Shown: positions 34,282 to 41,889, numbered from the stretch's first letter. The stretch: 42,887 nt of DNA from Rhodospirillales bacterium (GCA_025352565.1 JANXTF010000162.1:1-42887), one strand, 5' to 3'. Numbers and translations are program-made. The notes: generated by a model from the letters alone, not told the origin.

Positions 34282-36249
34282 TCAGGCGATCGAGACAGGC
34301 GGCGCCAGGCGGCGTCGCACGAAGGCGGCGATGGCGTCGGGCGTGAGCCCGTACCGCCGGTGAATATCGCCGAGATTGCCGGCGACGGGTGCGCCGGTCA
34401 TGCCGATGAACTGGCCGTCGGCACCCAGCCAGCATTCCCAGCCGAAGGCGCAGGCGGCCTCGATGCCGAAGCGTGGGGCGCCGCCGAGAACCGTCGCCCG
34501 ATAGGCTTCGTCCTGCAAGGCGAACAACTCCCAGCACGGCAGTGAAACGACCGCCACCGCGATGTTCTCGGAAGCCAGGATGGCGCGGGCCTCGGCAGCG
34601 GCGGCGACCTCGGCGCCGGTTGCGATCAGCGTCGCCTGACGCGGGCCATCGGCCTCCGCCAGCACGTAGCCGCCCCGGGCGCAGCGATTCTCGCCGCCAT
34701 CCGCCCGCAGGCCGGGCGGGGCCGGCAAGCTGAGAACCAGCACGCTCGGGCCATCGACGCGACGCAGCCCGAGTTCCAGGCTTTCGGCCAGCTCCAGCGG
34801 GTCCGCCGGGCGAAATACGTGCAGATTGGGCATCGCCCGCAATGCCGCCAGATGGTCCGGCGGCGGCGGCGCGTGCGGCTCCTGCAACAGGGAATGCAAC
34901 ACGCGCTGGTGCATAGCGGCAGCCAGCCGCAGCGCGGGGCGGATGGCATCGGCCGCCCGCATAAGCCCCGCCCCGAACGGAACCGACCCACCATGCAGCG
35001 CCAGCCCGTTGGCCACCGCCGCCATGCCATGCGCCCGCGCGCCGCAGCGCAGCACCCGGCCGGCGAAGCTCGCGCCTATGCCGGTCGGCGCGATGGCGTC
35101 GAGCCCGACCATGACCGAGGCGCTGTCGGTGGTGGCGCCGACCAGTTCGGGCATGGCGTCCGAGAGAATGTCCAGCGCCTGGCGCGTGACGCTGGCCTCG
35201 CCGTCCGACGCCGGGCCCCGCGCCAATGCCTGCTTCAACGCGGCGACGGTCTCGTGGAAGGTATCCGGAAGGCGCCCCGCCATCACGCGCTCGAATTCGG
35301 CGCGGCTCTGATGCCGCGCGAGCCGCTTGAGCCAGCCGCGCCGCGCGGTGGCGCCCCGCGCCCCGGCCTTCGCCCACATGGCCGCGATCGGCTCGGGCAG
35401 GTCGAACGGCGCGTGCGGCCAGCGGAGGCTCCGCGCCTGGGCGTCGACCCAGGCCGCGTCCCGTTCGGGAGTGGCGCGGCAGGCGATCAGGCTGGGTTTT
35501 TTCGACCGCAGCGCCATGGCCAGGGCCGAGGCGATCTCGGCCGGGTCGTCTCCGGCCACCCGCCGCACGGTCCAGCCGGACGCCGCGAACCGGCGGGGCA
35601 CGTCGTCGGCACTGGGCTCCGCGTCGGCGGCTGTCGGCGCCTCGTGCCACAGCAGCGTCAGCTTCTCAAGGCGCAGCATGCCCGCGAGGCTCGCCGCCTC
35701 CTGGCACACGCCCGAGGCGAGGTCGTCATCGGACACCACGGCCCAGGTGCGATGATCCACCAGGCTTTTGCCGAACCGAGCCGCGAGCAGGCGCTCGGCC
35801 AAGGCGAGGCCCACCGCCACCCCGAACGCCTCTCCCGGCGCACCGGCGCTGGCCTCGATCGCCGGATGGACGGCGAATTGAGGCTGCACCGGCAGCGCCG
35901 AATCCTCCTGGCCGAACCGGCGCAGTTCGGCCGCCTCCACGCCCGCATGCCCGGTCAGATGCAGCAGCGTGTACAGCAGCGGCCCGCAATCGGCGCAGCC
36001 CAGCACGTAGCGGTCGCGATCCGGCCAATGCGGATCGGCCGCGTCGAATTTGTGAAACCGCGTCCAGAGGACCGAAGCCGCCTCGGCCCCGCCGATCCCA
36101 AGGCCGGCCCGCGTGAATGGCGCGAGGGCGGCCATGTCGGTGGCCAAGGCCCGAATCGCGTCGGCCATGCGTTGCTCAGCCGTGAAGGCGCGCGCAAGGC
36201 GCATCGCCGGTGGCCGTGTTTCGGCGATCGGTTCAGCCATATCAGGCAT
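34282..36249 (-). CDS. transketolase-like protein lacking catalytic and ThDP-binding residues (probable pseudoenzyme)
   Basis: 655 residues, full transketolase length with all three domains recognisable. Residues 31-62 (AIRALATDMA ... ASVLW) and 78-100 (RDRYVLGCADCGPLLYTLLHLTG) align without gaps to E. coli TktA, yet the His of SGHPGAP is Arg47 and the His of SNGHGS is Asp87. The GDG cofactor motif is Ser173-Asp-Asp, the metal-binding Asn is Ala204, the activating Glu of REFGM is Ala406 (CGARAHGM), the THDS...THQP loop is shortened to LHSLLQEPHAPPPPDH, and the phosphate-binding Arg of LSRQ is Leu. Transketolase activity is therefore very unlikely. GGAGGG precedes the ATG at 36249; a second ATG lies nine bases on. 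It heads the gap-pgk operon where an active tkt is expected. Confidence 0.88.
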   Translation of the reverse strand: MPDMAEPIAETRPPAMRLARAFTAEQRMADAIRALATDMAALAPFTRAGLGIGGAEAASVLWTRFHKFDAADPHWPDRDRYVLGCADCGPLLYTLLHLTGHAGVEAAELRRFGQEDSALPVQPQFAVHPAIEASAGAPGEAFGVAVGLALAERLLAARFGKSLVDHRTWAVVSDDDLASGVCQEAASLAGMLRLEKLTLLWHEAPTAADAEPSADDVPRRFAASGWTVRRVAGDDPAEIASALAMALRSKKPSLIACRATPERDAAWVDAQARSLRWPHAPFDLPEPIAAMWAKAGARGATARRGWLKRLARHQSRAEFERVMAGRLPDTFHETVAALKQALARGPASDGEASVTRQALDILSDAMPELVGATTDSASVMVGLDAIAPTGIGASFAGRVLRCGARAHGMAAVANGLALHGGSVPFGAGLMRAADAIRPALRLAAAMHQRVLHSLLQEPHAPPPPDHLAALRAMPNLHVFRPADPLELAESLELGLRRVDGPSVLVLSLPAPPGLRADGGENRCARGGYVLAEADGPRQATLIATGAEVAAAAEARAILASENIAVAVVSLPCWELFALQDEAYRATVLGGAPRFGIEAACAFGWECWLGADGQFIGMTGAPVAGNLGDIHRRYGLTPDAIAAFVRRRLAPPVSIA

Positions 36250-36349
36250 GTACCCTCCGGACCGGGCTATTAGAAGTGCCGCGCCGCGAGGGCAAGGGGC
36301 GCTGCCTCCATGGCATTACCGGGGCGCTACCGGATTCACACATCGTTTT

Positions 36350-36430
36350 CTTCCCCCTCCCCCTGGTGGGCTTCCCTCCCCACGAGGGGGGCCCACGAGG
36401 GGGCCCCACGAGGGGGAGGGGGAAGGAAGC
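36350..36430. repeat. GC-rich palindromic repeat cluster (repeat copy C)
   Basis: The 188-bp gap between the M20 gene and the transketolase-like gene holds three near-tandem CCCACGAGGGGG units (about 36379-36416), flanked by CTTCCCCCTCCCC on the left and its complement GGGGAGGGGGAAGG on the right. The whole block can fold into a long stem. Same core as the copy between dppA and dppB. Confidence 0.75.
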
Positions 36431-36437
36431 GCCGCCA

Positions 36438-37685
36438 TCAAAGCGCCCGGTTCGCCCGCGCCAGCACTGCCTCGAACAGCACCTGGCACCCCGCCTCCGC
36501 TTCCTCCGGCAAGATGCTTTCCGCCTCGTTGTGGCTCAGCCCGTCCTTGCATGGCGTGAAGATCATCGCGGTCGGCACATGCCGCGCGACATACACCGCG
36601 TCGTGCCCGGCCCCCGATACGATCTCGCGCGCCGACAGCCCCAGCTTCCGCGTGGCCTGGCGCACCAGTTCCACGCATTCCGGGTCGAATGGCTGCGCGG
36701 GAATGCGGAACAGCTCCGTCAGCTCCAGCGTCACCTCGCAATCGCGCGCGATGAAGCCCGCCTCACGCGGAAACTGGGCGGCGAGGCGGCCGATCTCGGC
36801 TTCGTCGGGATGGCGGAATTCCACCGAGAACCGCACCTCGCCCGGAATCACGTTGCAGCTGTTGGGCAGCACGGTGAGCCTGCCCACCGTGCCGCGCCCG
36901 TCCTCGCCCCGCGCCCGCATCATGCGGTCCACCAGGTCGATGATGCGGGCCGCCGCCACCAGCGCGTCGCGGCGGCGGGCCGGCGGCGTGGTGCCGGCAT
37001 GGCTGTCGCGTCCCGTCACCACCGCGCCGTACCACACCTGGGCCTGCCCGCCGGTGACGATGCCGATTTGCTTGCCTTCCGCCTCCAGAATCGGCCCCTG
37101 CTCGATATGCAGCTCGAAATACGCGTCGGCCGGGAACGGCGCCGCGACCTCCGGCCCGGCATATCCGATCTCCACCAGCGCCTCCCCCACCGTCACCCCG
37201 TCGGGATCGGCGAGCGCCTGCATCTTCTCTTGCGTGTACACCCCCGCCCAGACCCCGGAGCCCATCAAGGAATGCCCGAACCGGCTGCCTTCCTCGTCGG
37301 TCCAGTTGATCAGCTCCACCGGCGCCTCGGTCGTGATGCCCAGGTCGTTCAGGCTGCGCATCACCTCCAGCCCCGCGATCACCCCCAGCGCGCCATCGAA
37401 CTTTCCCCCGGTGGGCTGGCTGTCGAGATGGCTGCCGAACAGCACCGGCAGCCGTGCGGGGTCGCGGCCGGGCCTGCGGGCGAACATGTTGCCCATGCCG
37501 TCAATCCGAACCGCGAGGCCCGCGGCCTCGCAATTGGTCCGGAAAAAATCCCGGCCCTGCCGGTCGATGTCGGTCAGCGTGAGGCGCTTCACCCCTCCCT
37601 TCGGCGTGGCGCCGAAGCGGGCCATGTCCATCAGGCTGTCCCACAGGCGCTTGCCGTCGATACGCTGGTTGGTCCGTGGGGTCAT
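36438..37685 (-). CDS. M20 Zn-dependent hydrolase, N-carbamoyl-amino-acid/allantoate amidohydrolase type
   Basis: 415 residues. The family's metal-binding segments are present: GSHLDSQPTGGKFDGALG, NWTDEEGSRFG, ELHIEQGPILE, GRDSHAGTTPP, SGAGHDAVYVA and CKDGLSHNEAE. GSHLDSQPTGGKFDG is the form usual in beta-ureidopropionase and N-carbamoyl-L-amino-acid hydrolases; allantoate amidohydrolases more often have a different motif here. An allantoate role would link it to the purine operon 17 kb away, but that remains speculative. Start ATG at 37685 with GGAG nine bases upstream; the open frame beyond is antisense to the aldolase gene. Divergent from it over 84 bp. Confidence 0.88.
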   Translation of the reverse strand: MTPRTNQRIDGKRLWDSLMDMARFGATPKGGVKRLTLTDIDRQGRDFFRTNCEAAGLAVRIDGMGNMFARRPGRDPARLPVLFGSHLDSQPTGGKFDGALGVIAGLEVMRSLNDLGITTEAPVELINWTDEEGSRFGHSLMGSGVWAGVYTQEKMQALADPDGVTVGEALVEIGYAGPEVAAPFPADAYFELHIEQGPILEAEGKQIGIVTGGQAQVWYGAVVTGRDSHAGTTPPARRRDALVAAARIIDLVDRMMRARGEDGRGTVGRLTVLPNSCNVIPGEVRFSVEFRHPDEAEIGRLAAQFPREAGFIARDCEVTLELTELFRIPAQPFDPECVELVRQATRKLGLSAREIVSGAGHDAVYVARHVPTAMIFTPCKDGLSHNEAESILPEEAEAGCQVLFEAVLARANRAL

Positions 37686-37769
37686 GTCGCAAGCTCTCCG
37701 ATCCGGGAGGCGCCATCTTGCCCGCCGGGGCACTTCCTGCAAGGTTCCGCGCGCCACAGGAGGCACCGC

Positions 37770-38546
37770 ATGACCCGCCCGCCTGCCCCCGCCCTGCTCC
37801 GCAACGCCGACCTGGACCGCGACGCCGTGTGGCAGGCCTGCGTCGACCTCGCGGCCTGCTTCCGCGCCGCCGCCCGGATGGGGCTGCACGAGGGCATCTG
37901 CAACCACCTTTCGGCCATGGTGCCGGGCAGCGACGAGCTGTTCCTGGTGAACCCCTTTGGCTGGGGCTTCTCCGAGATCACCGCCTCCCGCCTGCTCACC
38001 TGCGACTTCCACGGCCGTGTGGTCGCCGGGGACGGCGTGCCCGAGATCACCGCCTTCCACATCCACGCCCGCCTGCACATGCGCCTGCCCCGCGCCCGCG
38101 TGGCCTTCCACACCCACATGCCGAACGCCACCGCGCTGGCGATGGTCGAAGGCCAGCCGCTCGCCTGGGCCGGCCAATCCGCCCTGAAATTCTATGGCCG
38201 CACCGTGGTGGACGAGGCCTATAACGGCCTCGCCCACGACATCGCCGAAGGCGACCGCATCGCCGCCAGCATGGGCGACGCCGACATCGTGTTCATGCGC
38301 AACCACGGCGTCATGGTGGTCGCCCCCACCATCGCCGAGGCATGGGACGACCTGTACTATCTGGAGCGCGCCTGCGAGGCGCAGGTGCTGGCGGAATCGA
38401 CCGGCCGCAAGCTCAGGCCTGTCGCCCCCGAGGTCGCGGCCCGCACCTACGCCCAGATGCGCCAAGGGGATGACGCGAGCGCCCGCCTGCATCTGGCCAG
38501 CATCAAGCGCCTGCTCGACAAGGAGGCTCCCGATTACCGTTCCTGA
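37770..38546 (+). CDS. class II aldolase/adducin family protein
   Basis: 258 residues. The zinc-dependent aldolase fold is indicated by HEGICNHLSAM (40-50), NPFGWGFSEI, the conserved Glu92 in VPEITAFHIH, His114 and His116 in AFHTHMPNA, and His179 in RNHGVMVVA. Members cleave or epimerise sugar phosphates or decarboxylate; the substrate here is unknown and the catalytic C-terminal Tyr region is not diagnostic. AGGAGG at 37758-37763 with a six-base spacer fixes the ATG. It is first of four overlapping rightward genes. Confidence 0.9.
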   Translation: MTRPPAPALLRNADLDRDAVWQACVDLAACFRAAARMGLHEGICNHLSAMVPGSDELFLVNPFGWGFSEITASRLLTCDFHGRVVAGDGVPEITAFHIHARLHMRLPRARVAFHTHMPNATALAMVEGQPLAWAGQSALKFYGRTVVDEAYNGLAHDIAEGDRIAASMGDADIVFMRNHGVMVVAPTIAEAWDDLYYLERACEAQVLAESTGRKLRPVAPEVAARTYAQMRQGDDASARLHLASIKRLLDKEAPDYRS

Positions 38547-38970
38547 CGCAATCCGCCTGCTGGCCTGTCTGGCCGCGCTCGGCGGCTGCACCCTGATCGA
38601 TCAGCGCACCTTCGAGCGGTCCGGCGCCGGACCGGATGCGGCCGATGTGGCCCGCGCGAAAAACCTGCCCGCGCTGCCGCTGGTGACGGTGCGGTTCAAC
38701 GACCCGGACGCCGATTTCCGCCCCGCCATCGCCCAGGCCGTCGAGGCCGCCCAGGCGCTGAAGCGCGATGTGGAGTTCGACGTGGTGGCACCCATCCCGA
38801 CCACCGCCCGACAGGAGGCGCAGGACGCCGCCGCCGCACAGGGGGCCATCGACACCGCCCGCGTCGCAGAGGCCTTCGGCTATGCCGGCGTCCTGCTCGA
38901 CCGCGTGCATGTCGGCTTTCGCGGCGACCCCGGCAATCCGCCGCGCGAGGTGCTGGTTTACGCCAGATGA
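38533..38970 (+). CDS. small putative lipoprotein, probably ATT-initiated
   Basis: About 145 residues. A lipobox LAALGGC follows a short hydrophobic stretch (IRLLACLAALGG), predicting an outer- or inner-membrane lipoprotein. There is no ATG, GTG or TTG between the aldolase stop and the lipobox in this frame. AAGGAGG (38520-38526) followed by a six-base spacer points exactly to ATT at 38533, a rare initiator; an ATG at 38470 would add 21 unsuitable residues inside the aldolase gene. The mature part has alternating strands and helices (PLVTVRF, AIAQAVEAAQ, VEFDVVAP, ARVAEAFGYAGV, DRVHVGF, REVLVYAR), resembling a degenerate OmpA-like fold. Function unknown. Its stop overlaps the next ATG. Confidence 0.72.
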   Translation: MTVPDAIRLLACLAALGGCTLIDQRTFERSGAGPDAADVARAKNLPALPLVTVRFNDPDADFRPAIAQAVEAAQALKRDVEFDVVAPIPTTARQEAQDAAAAQGAIDTARVAEAFGYAGVLLDRVHVGFRGDPGNPPREVLVYAR

Positions 38971-39740
38971 CCCCCATCACGATCAGCCTCGCCGTCGCTG
39001 CCATCGTGTTCACGGGCGGCCTCGTCGGCTTGCAGCTGCACCGCGTGCTGCCGCCGGACCACCTGACCCGCGAGACGCAGGATGTGGTGCGCCTCGGCAC
39101 CGGCATGCTCTCGGTGCTGGCGTCTCTCGTGCTGGGCCTGCTGATCTCGACCGCGAAGACCGCGTCCGACAGCACCGATCACGCCATGCGCGCCTTCGCC
39201 GCCGACCTTATCCTGCTGGACGAGACGCTGCGCGACTACGGCGACGCCGCCCGCCCGCCCCGCGACTTCCTGCGCCAATACGTCGCGCGCGCGTTGGAGG
39301 ACCATTGGCCCACCTCGCCCGACCGCGCGGTCCATATCGACAACCGCGCCACCGGCATGTTGCTGGAGCGGGTGCGCGAGCGCATCCGGGCGCTGATTCC
39401 AGGCGATGACGGCGCGAAATGGCTGCAAGCCGAGGCGCTGAAGGTGAACAGCTCGCTGCTGCAGCAACGCTGGCTGCTGATCGAACAGGCCGGCCAGACC
39501 ATCCGGCCGCTGGTGCTCGCCATCCTCGTCTCGTGGATATTCTTCATCTTCGCGAGCTTCGGCCTGAACGCGCCGCGCCATGCGACGGTAATGGCGGCGT
39601 TCCTGGTCAGCTCGATCGCCATCGGGTGCTCGGTGTTCCTGATCCTCGCCCTGGACCGCCCCTTCGAAGGCGCGCTCCGAATTTCCAGCGAGCCGATGCG
39701 AAACGTGCTCGCGCATATGGGAGAAGCGGCGGGTGGATAG
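38967..39740 (+). CDS. membrane protein of DUF4239/bestrophin-like type
   Basis: 257 residues with about four hydrophobic segments: ISLAVAAIVFTGGLVGLQL (5-23), LGTGMLSVLASLVLGLLIST (about 43-62), LVLAILVSWIFFIFASFGL (about 180-200) and a last one ending in VFLILALDRPFEGALRISSEP. The soluble part between spans 2 and 3 is helical. The pattern of an LGLLIS span followed by a long region with LLDETLRDYG is that of DUF4239 proteins, whose function is unknown. Overlaps the lipoprotein gene by four bases and the transporter gene by eight. Confidence 0.75.
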   Translation: MTPITISLAVAAIVFTGGLVGLQLHRVLPPDHLTRETQDVVRLGTGMLSVLASLVLGLLISTAKTASDSTDHAMRAFAADLILLDETLRDYGDAARPPRDFLRQYVARALEDHWPTSPDRAVHIDNRATGMLLERVRERIRALIPGDDGAKWLQAEALKVNSSLLQQRWLLIEQAGQTIRPLVLAILVSWIFFIFASFGLNAPRHATVMAAFLVSSIAIGCSVFLILALDRPFEGALRISSEPMRNVLAHMGEAAGG

Positions 39741-40770
39741 GCGATCCCTACGGGCGTCGGGTGCGGAGATGCTGCCCGGCCTGCTGCTATGCCTCGCCAT
39801 CACCGCGGCCGCGGCGGCGTTGCAGGCTGTCGAGACGGAGTTGTTCGGCCGCGCGTGGCTCGAATCCCTCGTGCTCGCCATCCTGATCGGGACGGGCGTG
39901 CGAACCGCATGGACGCCCGGCAGACGCTTCCAGGCCGGCATCAAGCTGTGTGCGAAGACATTGCTGGAGGTGGCGGTGTTCCTGCTCGGCGCCTCGATCA
40001 GCCTGCGGACCATCGCCGCGGTCGGCGGCGAACTGGTGGTGGGCATCGCCATCGTGGTGGCGGTGGCGCTGGCCGCCAGCTACGCCATGGGCCGCTCGCT
40101 CGGCCTGCCGCGCCGCATGGCGGTGCTGGTGGCCTGCGGCAACTCGATCTGCGGCAACTCGGCCATTGCCGCCGTGGCGCCCGTGATCGGCGCCGACAGC
40201 CGCGACATCGCCTCCTCGATCGCCTTCACCGCCGTGCTCGGCGTGATCGTGGTGCTGCTGCTGCCGCTGACCGTGCCGCTGCTGCACCTGTCCGGCCTGC
40301 AATACGGCGTGCTGGCCGGCCTCACGGTGTACGCCGTGCCGCAGGTGCTGGCCGCCACCGCCCCCATCGGCGCGGTTTCGGTGCAGATCGGCACATTGGT
40401 GAAACTGGTGCGGGTGCTGATGCTGGGCCCCGTCGTGGTCGTCCTCTCCCTCCTCAGCGGCCGCTTCCGCGACCCGGAGGCTCCGGTGCCTCCCCGGCTG
40501 CCGATCCACAGGCTGGTCCCATGGTTCATCCTCGGCTTCCTGGCCCTGGCCGCCCTCCGCTCCGCGGGTTTGATTCCGCTGGTGACATTGGGGCCGATCG
40601 GGCTGGCGGCCGGCCTGCTCACCGTGCTTTCGATGGCCGCCCTGGGCCTGGGCGTGGACGTGCGCGTGGTGGCCCGCGCCGGCGCCCGCGTGACCGCGAC
40701 CGTCACCGCCTCGCTCGTGCTGCTGGCGGCGATCAGCTACGGGCTGATCCGGGTTCTGGGCGTGGCCTGA
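39733..40770 (+). CDS. YeiH-family (UPF0324) putative membrane transporter
   Basis: 345 residues with about ten hydrophobic segments. The family signature VACGNSICGNSAIAAVAPVIGA (about 134-155) and LLGASISLRTI are clear. Some members are proposed sulfate or small-anion exporters, but no function is established. GTG at 39733 is chosen as start because GAGAAG lies upstream and it overlaps the previous gene; ATG at 39769 would remove twelve residues and has GGAG with no spacer. Last gene of the four-gene unit. Confidence 0.88.
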   Translation: MDRRSLRASGAEMLPGLLLCLAITAAAAALQAVETELFGRAWLESLVLAILIGTGVRTAWTPGRRFQAGIKLCAKTLLEVAVFLLGASISLRTIAAVGGELVVGIAIVVAVALAASYAMGRSLGLPRRMAVLVACGNSICGNSAIAAVAPVIGADSRDIASSIAFTAVLGVIVVLLLPLTVPLLHLSGLQYGVLAGLTVYAVPQVLAATAPIGAVSVQIGTLVKLVRVLMLGPVVVVLSLLSGRFRDPEAPVPPRLPIHRLVPWFILGFLALAALRSAGLIPLVTLGPIGLAAGLLTVLSMAALGLGVDVRVVARAGARVTATVTASLVLLAAISYGLIRVLGVA

Positions 40771-40780
40771 CGTCAGCCTG

Positions 40781-40825
40781 CAGCCGCGCCTTCGGCACGG
40801 GTTCTACAGCCGTGCCTTCGGCACG
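40781..40825. repeat. duplicated 19-bp hairpin at convergent gene ends
   Basis: CAGCCGYGCCTTCGGCACG occurs at 40781-40799 and 40807-40825, 26 bp apart with one mismatch. The second copy forms CGTGCC-TTC-GGCACG and encodes the last residues of the tautomerase gene (VPKARL); the first copy lies just beyond its stop and repeats the same codons. It may act as a bidirectional termination or processing hairpin between the convergent transporter and tautomerase genes. No T-tract. Confidence 0.6.
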
Positions 40826-41889
40826 AACACCTCGCCCCGCATGATCGGCCGCGTGGTCCGCATCACGCCCGCGCGGATCACCTTCAGGCCAGCCCCCTCG
40901 CCCTCGGTCTGCATCCTGACGTCGACCATCCCCGACGGATGCTCGATCCAGATGGTGCGCGGGTTGCCCTCCGGCCGGATTGCCATGTCGTAGGCGATCG
41001 AGCCCTCGAGCAGACACGCGGTGGACACGCACACCGCCCCGGTCACCGCATGGGCCGCATGCAGCTTGTGGGGCGTGAGATAGCGCGACGTGATCGCCCC
41101 CGTACCGCGCGGCCGCGACAGCAGGCCCACCTTCGGGATCACCATATCGGTCACGTCGCCGAACCCCATGCGCCGACCGGCCTCCAGGCGGATCGTCTCG
41201 ATCCGCGCCAGCAGCGCCGGATTGCCGTCGATTTCGGGCCGGCCCTCGGTGCCCTCCAACCCCAGATCGGCGGCCCGCATCAGCACCATCGGCATACAGA
41301 CATCGAGGCACGACACCTCGATGCCCTCGATGGTTTCGCTCGCGTGCCCGGTCGGCAGCATCACGCCCGTCTTGGCGCCCACCGCGTCCATGAAGTTCAG
41401 GATCACGGGCGCCGCCGTGCCCGGCACGCCGTCGATCGCCGCGTCGCCGGTGTAGTTCACCACGCCCCCCGGCGTCTGGATCACCGCCTCGATGCGGCTC
41501 GCGGTGTTCACGTCGAAGATCACCACCCGCGTCGTGCCGGGCGTGGCCGCGACCATCCCGGTCTCGATCGCATAGGGTCCCACGCCCGACAGCATGTTGC
41601 CGCAGGAGGGCGAGGTATCGACGATGGCGCGCCCGATATCCACCTGGGCGAACAGGTATTCCACATCGACGCCCTCGCGCGCGGACTTCGAGACGATGGC
41701 GACCTTGCTGGTCAGCGAGTCCGCCCCCCCAAGCCCGTCGATCTGGCGGATATCCGGCGACCCCATCACGGCCAGGAGCACCCGGTCGCGTTCGGAGGTG
41801 TCGGCGGGCAGATCGGACGCCTTGAAATACGGCCCCTTGGACGTGCCGCCGCGCATCAGCAGGCAGGGGATGGACAAGTGGTCGTGCAT
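40804..41889 (-). CDS. galD: 4-oxalomesaconate tautomerase (PrpF/GalD family)
   Basis: 361 residues. Strong match to the GalD pattern: IPCLLMRGGTSKGPYF, RDRVLLAVMGSPDIRQIDGLGGADSLTSKVAI, VEYLFAQV, SCGNMLSGVGPYAIE, GVVNYTGDAAIDGVPGTAAPVILNF and CLDVCMPMVLMRAADLG. In gallate degradation GalD converts keto to enol oxalomesaconate; the PrpF relatives isomerise aconitate. The N-terminal IPCLLMRGG and the DSLTSKVAI block favour GalD. Start ATG at 41889. The neighbouring TRAP permease on the same strand lies beyond a 645-bp poorly coding gap, so co-transcription is uncertain. Confidence 0.82.
   Translation of the reverse strand: MHDHLSIPCLLMRGGTSKGPYFKASDLPADTSERDRVLLAVMGSPDIRQIDGLGGADSLTSKVAIVSKSAREGVDVEYLFAQVDIGRAIVDTSPSCGNMLSGVGPYAIETGMVAATPGTTRVVIFDVNTASRIEAVIQTPGGVVNYTGDAAIDGVPGTAAPVILNFMDAVGAKTGVMLPTGHASETIEGIEVSCLDVCMPMVLMRAADLGLEGTEGRPEIDGNPALLARIETIRLEAGRRMGFGDVTDMVIPKVGLLSRPRGTGAITSRYLTPHKLHAAHAVTGAVCVSTACLLEGSIAYDMAIRPEGNPRTIWIEHPSGMVDVRMQTEGEGAGLKVIRAGVMRTTRPIMRGEVFVPKARL

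Noticed and set aside
33422-35650. 742-codon minus-strand ORF over gap and the transketolase-like gene, and 484- to 616-codon plus-strand ORFs nearby
   Set aside because: Alternative frames of conserved genes with low-complexity Arg/Gly-rich translations.
34282-36249. Transketolase-like gene as a sequencing-error-damaged active transketolase
   Set aside because: The changes are many separate substitutions in an unbroken frame with gap-free flanking alignment, which sequencing errors would not produce.
36350-36430. CRISPR array or minisatellite
   Set aside because: Units are about 12 bp, abutting and palindromic, with no spacers and no cas genes nearby; a REP-like palindrome cluster fits better.
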